Virus record (IMG/VR): IMGVR_UViG_3300033816_000014
Location: 1 to 28,239 of that record
From: a virus
Strand: one strand, 5' to 3'
DNA: 28,239 bases
Of this stretch, positions 7,794 through 18,253 are shown piece after piece; within the stretch, counting starts at the first letter, position 1, and every line of letters starts with the position of its first letter. Made by a program: the position numbers and the translations under genes. The notes under the pieces are model-generated. The model worked only from the letters and a program-made list of their open reading frames with translations, was not told the DNA's origin and did not search any database.

Positions 7794-10700
7794 ATGGCAC
7801 AATTTAAAAGCTATGCTAATCCCAGAGGGTTTAACCCTATTCAAGTTCCTGATGAAACACAGAAGTACCTAAACCAAGGTAATAACTTTATCAAGTCACT
7901 GGCTACTGCAGCACAGTTTGATATTGCTGAAAAAAACAGACAACTGCAAGCGATTACCCAAAATAACGATCTTGAAAACGCTAACCGTGATTTCATATTC
8001 CAACGGAGTATGGAGAACAAGCAGCGTGTTCAACAAGCTATTCTTGGTAACTATGATATTGCTGCTCAAAATGCTGAGACTCAAGGTCTTAATCAAGCTA
8101 GACTTTATTCACAGCTAGGTGCTTTCTCTAAGTCAGCAACTGAAGCTGGTGTTGCTGTTTACCAAACCATCCAAGCAGCAAAACAAGAACGTTACGATAA
8201 AGCTGTAAGGGAAGCTGGTGACTCAGCACTCCCTATCATGAAGGAGTACGCGACTCTTGGGAAGAATGTTACGGATGAAGTGATTAACACTAATCCGTAT
8301 TTCCAAGGTCTGATTAGAGACAACGGTGTTACTACAGCTCAGATTCGTTACCTTGGTGAGAATTATCAGTCTGGTAGGTTTGTAAAAAGTAGGGCTGCAG
8401 CTGAACTAATTGGTCAATCAGCTGATGCCTTTATTACCAGTAATAGTGATAAGAAGTTTGATATCAATGGTGCACAGATTAGCTTGAACGAAGCTGAAGC
8501 TCAAGGTAATCAAAGTGCAGTACGTCAAATCTTATCAAATATAGGTACAGATTTTTACCGTGAAAATCAAATAGGTCGTCTTCCTACTGAAACTCAACAG
8601 CAATATATCAACCCTTATATTCGCTCTGCTGAGAATCAGATCACACAACGCACAGCAGCTAAGTATCGTCAGAACAAGTCAAGCGAACTAGCTAATGAAA
8701 CATTCCTTGCTCGTGATCAGCAATGGAAAGATGCTGGTCCGTTAGGTGGTCAAGTTGCTGCAGACAGGATTACTGCTGCTAGTGGAGATGCAAGAAACAT
8801 TGCAATCTCTCAGGAACTTGAGTACCACAACAATAAAATTAACTTAGCACGAGTTACTGGTGACGGTAATCCATCAACCGCTATTGCTAATTTCCAACAA
8901 TTCTTAGCTGCAGCAACAGTTAAGGGTGGTGCTGAAATGACCATGGGTGATGCTTTGGCTGGCAGGCCAGAGATTACTCAACTTGGTGCAACTATCCAAG
9001 AAGCACGGGATGGTTACCAACGTAAGTTAGTACAAGATGCACAAAGGACTCAGCAGGATGCTTTCATCCTTGAAAGTCAAGTGCTTGCACAAGCTCCACC
9101 TCAAACTGCTGATGAAGTGGATCGGTTGTATGAGGAATTGCGTAAGAAGCATCCTGGTTATACAAGTGACCGTTTAGAAGCTATCAAACGCAATGAGACA
9201 ACAGAAGCTAAGGCAATTGCTGAAAACGATAAAAAGTTAGAAAGATTGCGTGCAGCCGGTCTACTTGTCCCTGATGACTTTGATAGATTGGGTGCTACCC
9301 TCAGTCAAAGACAAACATTTGGCCCATATGCTAAGGCTAACCTCGAAGAACGTCAGCTCAATGGAAACTTTAAAACCCAAATGGATGCTATTGAGAATGC
9401 TGTAAAAGGTGTTCCTGGTGTCGTTAAGGGACCTAATAGTGTTCTTCATTGGACTGTTGGTAATAAGATTAGTCAACTGCAAAATAAATTTTATGGTCAA
9501 CTTTCAGCATTGCGTGCAGCTGGTAATACTGACCCAATGCTGCCAACTCAAGTACAAGCACAAGTCATTAAAGAGTTTCTAGCAAACCCTAATGTTGTAG
9601 TAAATGGTAAGGCTGGTGACTTCGGTGGGTTTAAAGATATCCTTGATATCAGCGGTCCCACTGGTGCAGCTTCAGCACGTAATCGCCACATCTTTAGTAC
9701 TCTTGAAAGATATAGTAGTGCTGGTAATAGCGATAAGTTTCTTGATGGAACTGGTAATGTTTACACAGTATCTGAGCTTAAAGAAATCAGTGTAGCTTCT
9801 AAAAAGCCTGGATGGAAGCCAGATGCCATTGCTTTCAAGTTAGGCCAAAGTCTTGGTGTCAGTCCGTTGTCCGTTATTAATCGGCAAATTGCAACACTTA
9901 ATGACCCTAGCATACCCTTTGTTACAATACCTGAACCTCTGAAAAACTATGCAACAGGCATTAGACCTGAGTTCTTAAAGACGCTGGAAAGGCTAGCTGC
10001 TCCACCTCCGCAAGTATCTATCAGGGCTATGGGTAGCACCAATGTATTTCTACCTGAAACAATTAAACCGTATAATGGTATTAACATTGGTGGCTTGATT
10101 CAACAAGCTGCTACAAAATACAACCTACCTCCTGCTGTACTTGCTGGATTACTATCCCATGAGAGCGGTGGGTTTGCTCCAGATGTACTATCTGGTCAAC
10201 GTAAGAGTTCTGCTGGTGCCACTGGTATTGCTCAATTTATGCCACAAACTGCTGCAGGAATGGGTGTAGACCCTCTTAATATTCCTCAAGCTATTGATGG
10301 TTCTGCTAGGTATTTGAGTAACCTTATACGCCATCCAAACAACCCAGGCAATAGCCTTAATTGGGCTATCTCAGCTTATAATAGTGGTCCTAATGGTGTT
10401 GGATTGTCCCAAGAAAATAGAGAGTATTTCGGTAAAGTTATGGGACAAGCGTATAAATTTGGACATGGCCAACAAGCACTACAGCATTCTAGCCTTATGC
10501 GTTCTAGTATGCGTAGGTATGGTCAAGTTGATTTTGAACGCCCTTCTTCTGTTAACTTTGAAACCTCTGGTGGTCAGCCTGGTATAGATCTTTATTTTAA
10601 TAGTAAAAACTTTCCAGCCGTACTTGATGGTGTAGTTAAAGATGTAAGCCGTGAACCGGGTTATGGTAACTATGTCGTCATTGAATCTACTGATCCTTTA

Positions 10701-10946
10701 ACTAATCAAAAGGTAGACGTACTGTATGGTCACCTTGCTGATGGTATCTCATTGCGTCCTGGTCAACAGATTGGTGCTGGTGATATTATTGGTACACAAG
10801 GTGGTACAGGTAATGTACGATCAGTTGATGGCACTATTGCTTCTATTGACTTCCTTGCTCCTGCAACTCGTGGTAGTAAGAGTATGACCCCCTATGCTGG
10901 GTTTGATCCTCTCCGCCGTTACGTAGTTCAACAACTTCAACGTTAA
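7794..10946 (+). CDS. Internal virion protein with lytic transglycosylase and degenerate M23 domain, gp15/gp16-like
   Basis: 1050 residues. The first 750 are Gln/Asn-rich helices as in ejected core proteins. Residues about 765-880 form an SLT-type lytic transglycosylase: LLSHESGG carries the catalytic Glu (near residue 790), followed by GATGIAQFMPQTA and AISAYNSGPNGV, the classical motifs. It would cut peptidoglycan so the DNA channel can cross the wall. Residues about 925-1030 read like an M23 (LysM/LytM) peptidase fold (QPGIDLYF, GYGNYVVIES, VLYGHLADG, RPGQQIGAGDIIGTQGGTG). However, the first zinc His is Gln and the usual HxH is replaced by SID, so this domain is probably inactive. In T7 the transglycosylase sits in gp16, so this protein combines roles. 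Confidence 0.85.
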   Translation: MAQFKSYANPRGFNPIQVPDETQKYLNQGNNFIKSLATAAQFDIAEKNRQLQAITQNNDLENANRDFIFQRSMENKQRVQQAILGNYDIAAQNAETQGLNQARLYSQLGAFSKSATEAGVAVYQTIQAAKQERYDKAVREAGDSALPIMKEYATLGKNVTDEVINTNPYFQGLIRDNGVTTAQIRYLGENYQSGRFVKSRAAAELIGQSADAFITSNSDKKFDINGAQISLNEAEAQGNQSAVRQILSNIGTDFYRENQIGRLPTETQQQYINPYIRSAENQITQRTAAKYRQNKSSELANETFLARDQQWKDAGPLGGQVAADRITAASGDARNIAISQELEYHNNKINLARVTGDGNPSTAIANFQQFLAAATVKGGAEMTMGDALAGRPEITQLGATIQEARDGYQRKLVQDAQRTQQDAFILESQVLAQAPPQTADEVDRLYEELRKKHPGYTSDRLEAIKRNETTEAKAIAENDKKLERLRAAGLLVPDDFDRLGATLSQRQTFGPYAKANLEERQLNGNFKTQMDAIENAVKGVPGVVKGPNSVLHWTVGNKISQLQNKFYGQLSALRAAGNTDPMLPTQVQAQVIKEFLANPNVVVNGKAGDFGGFKDILDISGPTGAASARNRHIFSTLERYSSAGNSDKFLDGTGNVYTVSELKEISVASKKPGWKPDAIAFKLGQSLGVSPLSVINRQIATLNDPSIPFVTIPEPLKNYATGIRPEFLKTLERLAAPPPQVSIRAMGSTNVFLPETIKPYNGINIGGLIQQAATKYNLPPAVLAGLLSHESGGFAPDVLSGQRKSSAGATGIAQFMPQTAAGMGVDPLNIPQAIDGSARYLSNLIRHPNNPGNSLNWAISAYNSGPNGVGLSQENREYFGKVMGQAYKFGHGQQALQHSSLMRSSMRRYGQVDFERPSSVNFETSGGQPGIDLYFNSKNFPAVLDGVVKDVSREPGYGNYVVIESTDPLTNQKVDVLYGHLADGISLRPGQQIGAGDIIGTQGGTGNVRSVDGTIASIDFLAPATRGSKSMTPYAGFDPLRRYVVQQLQR

Positions 10947-10961
10947 CACACAATTACAACA

Positions 10962-13900
10962 ATGAATGAAGACGATATTAGGCAGGATCCCTACCTATTT
11001 GGTACGCCAAATTTAAGTCCTGAAGAGGAGCAAGCACTAGCTGCACAAGCTGCTGCAGAAGCCCAAGAGATGGAAAACATCGAAAGCTTCGCTAATCGGC
11101 AACAGCAAGAACAATTACGGCAACCTGCTCCTCAACAAGCACAAGGTACATCACAGCCTCGTCCAGCCCAGCCTACGGGTCAAGGGCAACCACAACCACA
11201 GCAACAACAGGGTGATCGTAACATCATTCAACAAGCCTTTGATGTTTTGGCCGCTCCTGGTCAAGGTGTTAACGACTGGTTTGTTGACACACTAAATTTA
11301 GTACCCGGTGTTAATCTAAGGAAAGCACCTAAGTTTGAAAATGATGTAACTCAAAGCCTTAGGGAAATTAGCAGTGTTGTTGTCCCTACCATCTTTCTTA
11401 CTAAAGGTGCAGGTGCTGCTCTCGGTACTGCTGCTAGTGCTAGCCGTGTAAAGCTCTTTAGTGATCCATTTGTTAAGTGGGTTGCTCCAAAGATGCTTGG
11501 TGCTGGTATAGGTGCTGGTGTTGAGTACGCTGTTGAGACTAGTCAAACAGACGACAACCTAAGCGGCACACTAAAGAGAGCATTTCCTGCTCAATTTGGT
11601 TGGATTTCTGATGATATTGCTACACTTGATAGCGATAGTCCTGATGTTAAACGTGCCAAAAATATGACTGAAGGCGTTGGTCTTGGTCTTGGTGTTGATT
11701 TTATCGAAGGTATTGGTACTCTTGTCAAAGCTCTTCGTGGCATCAATCGCTCTACTCAATGGATACCCGAGTCAGAAAAGGCTACAAAGTGGTTCTCAGA
11801 GAACTTAGGGGTCGATGCATCAGATGACCTTGAGGAAGCTATTGCAGGGTCTGCTGCACGCCGCTCAGACGCTTTGGATGAACTTGGTGAATATAACTTC
11901 TCCAAGAATGCTAACCTAGATCAACCATTACTTGGTGTACATGATCTTTATGGCTATGAAGAATCAGGTGTTCGTTCTGTCGATAACCTTGGTATTGTTG
12001 GTGCTGCTGTTGATGTAGCACGTATTAATAGCAATGCTGGTACTGGTTATGGTCGTGTAGGTAGTGTTGTTTCTGAACCTGCACTTAAATTCGGTCTTGA
12101 AGTACCTGGAGGACAAGAAGTTATTATTCGTGGTCTTGCTAAACAACTCAAAGAGGCTGGTGAGTATGGCTACAAAACTGCATCTGGTAAATACCTAAGC
12201 TTCAAAGAGATTAGTTCTGCTGGTGAAGATCTGGCTATGAATTTCTATAGGATGGATACCCCGACTCTACGGGAAACCATCAAGAAGTTTCAAACACCTA
12301 ATCAATACAGCATCCCTGAACTTAATGATGAAGGTTATGCAGCAGTCTTTAGTTCTATCAAACAACTGATGGGTGATTTTGCTGACATGGATGTGATGAA
12401 AGCACAAACTTATGTTGGTACATCATTCGCTGGACAAGTCTCTGACATGTCTCAGGGTATGCGTTTGATGGAAGGTACTGCTGCTGAAGATCGTGCTCAA
12501 GAACAAATCCTAGATCGCCTTGAGTTTCTGATGGCACAAAAGGGTATGACTTCGTATTCACGTGGTCGTGCTCTTAATATGCTTAACTTGTGGAATCGAC
12601 TCACTGATAAAGGTAGTGAAGCATATGGTAAGGGTGTTCTCACTCGTGCTCGTCAAGCACTTTCTAGTGGAGACATGAGTGCAGAAACTTATTTGAATCG
12701 TATTGCTGAGATTCAAGGTGAAGCTAAGCGTACAGTTGACATCTTACGTGAAGTCAAAGCTGAGAAGCCTGAGATGTTAAAACCATTTCTGCTTGCCTAT
12801 GAGCTGACAGACGGTAAAGTAGATACTATTTCAAAACTTAACAACTATGTTAGAAATAGTACAGGTGTATTTAGTAAGGCTTTGATAGACGGTCAAGCTG
12901 AGATTCCTTCTGCAGTCATGCGAGGATTCTGGTCTAACGTTTACAACTCCACTCTATCTGCAATTGGTACCCCACTTAAAGCTGGTCTTTCTAGTATTGG
13001 TTTGTTGGCTGTTAAACCTGTAGCACACGTAGCTGGTGCTATGTTGCTTGGTGATCATAAAACCATGCGGCAAGCTTGGTTCCAATATTCAGCAGCTTGG
13101 GATACCATTAGCAAAGGCTTTGGGTACATGAACCAAGTGTACAAGCGTTCTGCTACTGACCCCTATGTCATGGCAACACGGGAAGACATTGGAGTTGCTG
13201 ATGAAGAACAACTGAGAATCCTTAAATCAGTTGCCGATGCCAAAGCATCAGTAGGTGACTATGGTCCCCAAGTAATGGTTTCCATGATTGAGGAGATCAA
13301 TGATCTCGCTCAACACCCGTGGCTACGTTTTGGGCAACGTGGTATGATGGCATTTGATGGTTTTACATCTGCTGTTGTTGGTAACTGGGAAGCACGTGCT
13401 AAAGCTTGGAATGAAGTAACAAAAGGTGGTGCTCTTGATGTTGTTGGTAAGCAAGCTGAAGATCTTGCTCAACAAGTCTATCGTTCAATGTTTGACGAGA
13501 ATGATAACATCACTGATTCAGCTGTCAGGTATAGTTCTGGAGAGATAGCTCTAAACCTGGATAATCCAGCTAATGATGCACTTTCTAGTCTGATCCGTAC
13601 TGCACCTGTACTGAAGCCATTTCTTCTTTTTACAAAGACTCCTCTTAATATGATGAGTTATATGGCTTCTTATAACCCACTTGGTTTGTTTATCAACGAA
13701 GTTAACACCTTTAGTCGATCATTTGAAGACATGCCAGCCGATCAAGTTATTGATCTTTTAGCTGGACGTGGTATTAAAGCTGGTCCCCATAATGCAAAGT
13801 TTGAGTACGATAAAATTCGTGCTGAACTAAAGGGACGCAAGGCTATCGGAACTCTTGCTGTGATGGGTGCCACTGGTCTCTTTATGTCTGATCGTATTAC

Positions 13901-14891
13901 TGGTGATGGTCTTTACGATAAAGAGAAGCAACGTGTTAGAAATGATGCAGGTTGGCAGAAACGCTCTATCCGTGTTCCTGGTGGTGGTTGGGTTAGCTAT
14001 GATGGTATCCCTGGTGTAAGTGATTGGCTTGCTTTAACAGCAACAGTTATGGACAACTTTGATGTTCTTAACTCTGCTGAACTTTCTGAAAGCTTACGTG
14101 CTGCTGGTTTTGTTATTAGCTCTACAATTACTGACAAGTCTATGTTAGCTGCTCTTGAACCTCTTAATGATGTTCTAAGTGGTGATGTTGGGGCAATTAA
14201 TCGTTGGACATCTTCTTTTGCTACTAGTGCTATTATGCCTGGCTCTAGTTTGATGTCTGAGTTTGGACGCCTTATGATGCCAGCCAAGAAGGAATTAGAA
14301 AGTAATTTCTTTGATCTTGTTGCTAATCGTGTACCGCCTTTGAAGGCTAACTTACCTGATAAGTATGACTGGATTGATGGTGGTCGTGTTGGTGAACCTT
14401 CTAACTTCTGGACACGTGTATGGAATACATACATGCCGTGGAAAGTAAGTGATTCTATTACACCTGAGAAACAGTTCCTTATTGATATTGAATATGATGC
14501 TCGTCCTAGTCTTCAGACCAATGGTCGTGGTGTTGAATATAGCAATGAAGAACGATCTGAAGTGCTAAATATGATGGGTGAGCAAGGTTATTTCCGTGAC
14601 TCTATTCGTCAGATTATGCAGTCTACAGATGCTAAAACTTTCCGTGCTGAATTTAAACGAGCAAGAGACATGGGTCTAGCACCTGATGTAGAGTCGTTTA
14701 AAAATATCCACCTTTACTTAGATACTGGTCTACGTTCAGCAATGCGTATGGCTGAGTCTAATCTAGCTAATCGTGATGGTATTCAACGTAAGGTGTATCA
14801 AAATGAGGTTGTTGAGAACATGTTGCAAGTCGGTGATATCGACGGTGCTAAGAAGTTTCTTGATGACATGAAGCAAACAATGTCTTACTAG
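10962..14891 (+). CDS. Giant internal virion protein, gp16-like DNA ejection protein
   Basis: 1309 residues, almost the length of T7 gp16 (1318), in the same gene slot. It would leave the capsid first to third and help span the periplasm and inner membrane for DNA entry. The first 90 residues are disordered and rich in Gln, Pro and Glu. After that come amphipathic and Gly/Ala-rich helices (TKGAGAALGTAASA, MLGAGIGAGVEYA), long helical stretches, and the region TAPVLKPFLLFTKTPLNMMSYM which resembles the C-terminal domain of this family. There is no transglycosylase motif here; the preceding protein carries it. Start ATG with no strong ribosome binding site, 15 bases after the previous stop. Confidence 0.82.
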   Translation: MNEDDIRQDPYLFGTPNLSPEEEQALAAQAAAEAQEMENIESFANRQQQEQLRQPAPQQAQGTSQPRPAQPTGQGQPQPQQQQGDRNIIQQAFDVLAAPGQGVNDWFVDTLNLVPGVNLRKAPKFENDVTQSLREISSVVVPTIFLTKGAGAALGTAASASRVKLFSDPFVKWVAPKMLGAGIGAGVEYAVETSQTDDNLSGTLKRAFPAQFGWISDDIATLDSDSPDVKRAKNMTEGVGLGLGVDFIEGIGTLVKALRGINRSTQWIPESEKATKWFSENLGVDASDDLEEAIAGSAARRSDALDELGEYNFSKNANLDQPLLGVHDLYGYEESGVRSVDNLGIVGAAVDVARINSNAGTGYGRVGSVVSEPALKFGLEVPGGQEVIIRGLAKQLKEAGEYGYKTASGKYLSFKEISSAGEDLAMNFYRMDTPTLRETIKKFQTPNQYSIPELNDEGYAAVFSSIKQLMGDFADMDVMKAQTYVGTSFAGQVSDMSQGMRLMEGTAAEDRAQEQILDRLEFLMAQKGMTSYSRGRALNMLNLWNRLTDKGSEAYGKGVLTRARQALSSGDMSAETYLNRIAEIQGEAKRTVDILREVKAEKPEMLKPFLLAYELTDGKVDTISKLNNYVRNSTGVFSKALIDGQAEIPSAVMRGFWSNVYNSTLSAIGTPLKAGLSSIGLLAVKPVAHVAGAMLLGDHKTMRQAWFQYSAAWDTISKGFGYMNQVYKRSATDPYVMATREDIGVADEEQLRILKSVADAKASVGDYGPQVMVSMIEEINDLAQHPWLRFGQRGMMAFDGFTSAVVGNWEARAKAWNEVTKGGALDVVGKQAEDLAQQVYRSMFDENDNITDSAVRYSSGEIALNLDNPANDALSSLIRTAPVLKPFLLFTKTPLNMMSYMASYNPLGLFINEVNTFSRSFEDMPADQVIDLLAGRGIKAGPHNAKFEYDKIRAELKGRKAIGTLAVMGATGLFMSDRITGDGLYDKEKQRVRNDAGWQKRSIRVPGGGWVSYDGIPGVSDWLALTATVMDNFDVLNSAELSESLRAAGFVISSTITDKSMLAALEPLNDVLSGDVGAINRWTSSFATSAIMPGSSLMSEFGRLMMPAKKELESNFFDLVANRVPPLKANLPDKYDWIDGGRVGEPSNFWTRVWNTYMPWKVSDSITPEKQFLIDIEYDARPSLQTNGRGVEYSNEERSEVLNMMGEQGYFRDSIRQIMQSTDAKTFRAEFKRARDMGLAPDVESFKNIHLYLDTGLRSAMRMAESNLANRDGIQRKVYQNEVVENMLQVGDIDGAKKFLDDMKQTMSY

Positions 14892-14910
14892 TCCTTTATT
14901 GACATAAGCA

Positions 14911-15912
14911 ATGGCTGTAACTGAAAATCTTTATACAGGGAACGGGTCAACCGTTCTCTATTCATTCACCTTCCCATACCTAGAAACCACTGACATTAAG
15001 GTAAGTGTCAATGGTACAAATACAAACGCATATACCCTCGCCAACGCTACTACTGTTCAATTTAATACGGCTCCAGCTAGTAGTGCTGCTATTAGAATCT
15101 ATCGTCAGACAGATGATACTGAGCTAGCTGCTACTTTCTACTCTGGTTCTGCTATTAGGGCACAAGACCTAAACGATAACTTTACACAATCTCTGTATAA
15201 AGTACAGGAGAATACTAATAACTCTGTACAAGATATTGGTAGTGTTACACTAAATGCTAACTATACTTTTGCTGGTACTGTATCTGGCTCTACCCCAACG
15301 GTTGGTACGCACCTTGCTACTAAAGCTTATGTAGATGGTGTTGCTCTTGCTGGTATTGCTGATGGGGATCGAGGAGACATTACAATTTCTAGTTCTGGTA
15401 CTGTCTATAGTATTGATAATGGTGTAGTTACTGAAGCTAAGCTTTCCTTTACTCCACTTAAGAGCACTGATCTTGGTACAACTGTTCAAGCATTTGACTC
15501 TACGATACTGAAATCTGCAAATATCGGTGTCTCTGTTCAAGGGTATGATGCAGATACGGCTAAGACCGACGTTGCACAGACCTTCACTGCTGCACAACGA
15601 GGTGCTTATGTGACGCTCACCGATGCAGCAACGATTGCCACGGACCTAAGCCTTGGTAACCAGTTCCAGGTCACCCTTGGTGGTAGCCGTACACTTGGTG
15701 CCCCGACGAATGTTGTCGCTGGTCAAAGTGGTGTTATTAGAGTTGTTCAAGATGGCACCGGCTCCAGGACACTCGCCTACAACAGTGTCTTCAAGTTTCC
15801 AGGCGGTACAGCACCGACACTTACGACAACAGCCAATGCTGTGGATCTCTTAGCCTATCACGTTGAGTCAACGACTCGCATTGCTGTTCGGTTTATTGGT
15901 GATGTAAAATGA
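14911..15912 (+). CDS. Tail fibre protein with T7 gp17-like N-terminal anchor
   Basis: 333 residues. The first ~150 (LYTGNGSTVLYSFTFPYLETTDIKV begins at residue 7; RAQDLNDNFTQSLYKVQE near 85-100) match the T7 tail fibre N-terminal domain that docks to the nozzle. A middle region of short repeats follows, and from residue ~220 a separate domain with FTAAQRGAYVTL, TLGGSRTLGAPTN and VVQDGTGSRTLAYNSVFKF, which I have seen in many phage fibres. Base composition shifts from AT-rich to GC-rich near 15560-15600, inside this gene. The fibre is short; the actual receptor-binding tip is probably the next gene, whose start overlaps this stop (ATGA). Confidence 0.9.
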   Translation: MAVTENLYTGNGSTVLYSFTFPYLETTDIKVSVNGTNTNAYTLANATTVQFNTAPASSAAIRIYRQTDDTELAATFYSGSAIRAQDLNDNFTQSLYKVQENTNNSVQDIGSVTLNANYTFAGTVSGSTPTVGTHLATKAYVDGVALAGIADGDRGDITISSSGTVYSIDNGVVTEAKLSFTPLKSTDLGTTVQAFDSTILKSANIGVSVQGYDADTAKTDVAQTFTAAQRGAYVTLTDAATIATDLSLGNQFQVTLGGSRTLGAPTNVVAGQSGVIRVVQDGTGSRTLAYNSVFKFPGGTAPTLTTTANAVDLLAYHVESTTRIAVRFIGDVK

Positions 15913-18230
15913 GCGCCTTGAACAACAGCCTTTTGTTGGGGCAGGAAGGTGGTGGTGGGTACGCCATCTCACGTTCACTGAGATTCAACTCAGTTGACTC
16001 GGCGTATCTCAGCCGCACCCCCGCATCAGCCGGCAACCGCAAGACGTGGACCTGGGCGGGGTGGGTGAAGAGGAGCCGTTCGGGAATTAGGCAAGCATTG
16101 TTTGCAGGTCATACTGGCGGCGCAGGTAACTACAACACTATTGAGTTTGAAGCTGACAACCTGACTTTTTTCTACGGAGGAACCGCAGGCGGGCCGAGAA
16201 CTGCAGCAGTATTTCGCGACCCAAGCGCGTGGATGCACATTTGTGTTGCACTGGATACTACACAAGCCACTGCTGCCAATAGGGTCAAGATTTACGTTAA
16301 TGGCACACAGCAAGTAATTGGCAGCGGAACCTACCCAAGTCAAAACGCTGACCTTCAAATCAATGCCACCTCGCAACACGACGTTGGCGCAGATGGTGGG
16401 TATGACTATCTCTCCGGCTACCTCGCCGACATCCACTTCATCGACGGCCAAGCGTTAGACCCCACCAGCTTCGGCGAGTTCGACGACAACGGCATCTGGC
16501 AACCAATTGAGTACACCGGCAGCTACGGCACCAACGGGTTCCACCTTGATTTCGCCGATAACAGCAGCGCCGCCGCATTAGGGACGGACACTAGTGGGAA
16601 TGGGAACACATGGAGTGTCAACAACATTTCCGTCACCGCTGGTGCTGGCAACGACAGCCTCGTAGACGTTCCCTCTTCGACTGGCACGGATACAGGCGTG
16701 GGCGGTGAGGTGAGGGGGAATTACTGCACTTGGAATCCGCTAGATCTTCCTTCTTCATCCTCGCTAGTAAATGGCAATCTAGATTTTGTTAATACATCTG
16801 GATCTTGGAAATCTACTGTCGGGACAATCGCTGTAAGCAGCGGCAAATGGTACGCAGAGTTTAGCGGTAATCCTGGCAGCGCGATGGTCGGCATCGTCAG
16901 GGACACGTGGAACGCCAACATTGCCGACTCTCGATTCTGGGCTAGTTCCACAGGGTACTCGTATCACTCTGATGACGGGAATAAATACAACAACGGCAGC
17001 GGTTCTTCCTACGGAGCCACGTACACAGGAAGCGATGTTATCGGCGTAGCTTTGGATATGGACGCCGGTACTTTGACGTTTTACAAGAACGGCACGTCAC
17101 AGGGTCAGGCGTTTTCAGGTCTGACGGGGGCGTTTAAGTTTGCCTATGGCGGCACCAGCATGACCGCCAACTTCGGCCAACGCCCCTTCGCCTACACCGC
17201 CCCCAGCGGCTTCAAGTCGCTCTGCACGGCAAACCTGCCCGCCCCAGTAATTACAAAGCCTAGTGACGTGATGGATGTGAAACTCTACACGGGCAATGGC
17301 AGCACGCAGACGATCTCAGGGTTGGGGTTCTCGCCAAATCTGGTGTGGATCAAGGGCCGCTCTGGTGCCACCGATCACGCGCTGTATGACACGGTGAGAG
17401 GCGTCCAGCAGCAACTGGAGTCCAATACCACCACCGACGAAACCACCGAATCCACAGGTCTGACCGCTTTTAACAGTGATGGATTTGCGCTGGGCGCTTT
17501 GGCACAGGCAAACACCAGCTCTGCTACCTATACCGCCTGGTGCTGGGACGAAAGTGTGTCGGCAGGCTTCGACATCGTGACCTACACCGGCAATGGGTCA
17601 GCCAGAACGATTGCGCACAGCTTGGGCGTAGCGCCCAGCATGATCATCGTAAAGGCGCGGACCACCGCCAGCACCGACCAAGGCTGGCCTGTATACCACT
17701 CGGCTAACACTGCAGCACCAGCAACCGACTACTTGCTGCTAAATGACACCGCAGCCACGGCAGATCTGGATACGGTCTGGAATGACACAGCGCCTACGTC
17801 TTCTGTCTTCAGCGTGGGAACCAACGCACTGGTTAATGCCAACGCCGACACCTACGTCGCCTACTGCTTCGCCCCAGTAGCCGGGTACTCTAGTTTCGGC
17901 AGCTACACCGGCAACGGCAGCGCGGATGGGCCGTTTATTTATACCGGGTTTAGGCCGAGGTTTGTGATGCTTAAAGGTTCATCTTTTGTTTCTAACTGGC
18001 ACATCTTAGATGCAGCCAGAAACGCTTACAACGTCACCGATAGTTTTCTGCGTCCAAACTTATCTAGTCAAGAATTTAACGGCATTACCGAAGGCGCTGG
18101 GTCTGCAATAGACATACTGAGCAATGGATTCAAGCTGCGAGCCTCGTTTGCTGATTCCAATACCAATGCTGCTTCGTTTGTGTGGGCCGCCTTCGCAGAA
18201 TCGCCCTTCCAATACGCCCGCGCACGCTGA
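15909..18230 (+). CDS. Large LamG/SPRY-type adhesin, probable receptor-binding protein
   Basis: 773 residues. Residues ~20-190 form a LamG/concanavalin-like domain (TWTWAGWVKRS, VKIYVNGTQQV, YLADIHFIDGQALDPTSFGEF). Next is the linker FHLDFADNSSAAALGTDTSGNGN. A SPRY-like domain lies near 300-430 (SSGKWYAEFSG, IGVALDMDAGTLTFYKNG). Residues ~455-770 contain three related units, each opening with YTGNGS, followed by PNLVWIKGR, PSMIIVKAR or PRFVMLKGS, and ending in a W-rich strand (AWCWDES, AYCFAP, VWAAFAES). This domain order is known from marine and cyanobacterial phage adhesins. The gene is GC-richer than the tail genes, which suggests exchange. ATG overlaps the fibre stop, so the two are made together. 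Confidence 0.85.
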   Translation: MSALNNSLLLGQEGGGGYAISRSLRFNSVDSAYLSRTPASAGNRKTWTWAGWVKRSRSGIRQALFAGHTGGAGNYNTIEFEADNLTFFYGGTAGGPRTAAVFRDPSAWMHICVALDTTQATAANRVKIYVNGTQQVIGSGTYPSQNADLQINATSQHDVGADGGYDYLSGYLADIHFIDGQALDPTSFGEFDDNGIWQPIEYTGSYGTNGFHLDFADNSSAAALGTDTSGNGNTWSVNNISVTAGAGNDSLVDVPSSTGTDTGVGGEVRGNYCTWNPLDLPSSSSLVNGNLDFVNTSGSWKSTVGTIAVSSGKWYAEFSGNPGSAMVGIVRDTWNANIADSRFWASSTGYSYHSDDGNKYNNGSGSSYGATYTGSDVIGVALDMDAGTLTFYKNGTSQGQAFSGLTGAFKFAYGGTSMTANFGQRPFAYTAPSGFKSLCTANLPAPVITKPSDVMDVKLYTGNGSTQTISGLGFSPNLVWIKGRSGATDHALYDTVRGVQQQLESNTTTDETTESTGLTAFNSDGFALGALAQANTSSATYTAWCWDESVSAGFDIVTYTGNGSARTIAHSLGVAPSMIIVKARTTASTDQGWPVYHSANTAAPATDYLLLNDTAATADLDTVWNDTAPTSSVFSVGTNALVNANADTYVAYCFAPVAGYSSFGSYTGNGSADGPFIYTGFRPRFVMLKGSSFVSNWHILDAARNAYNVTDSFLRPNLSSQEFNGITEGAGSAIDILSNGFKLRASFADSNTNAASFVWAAFAESPFQYARAR

Positions 18231-18253
18231 CCCAGTAGTGAACAAGACTAATC

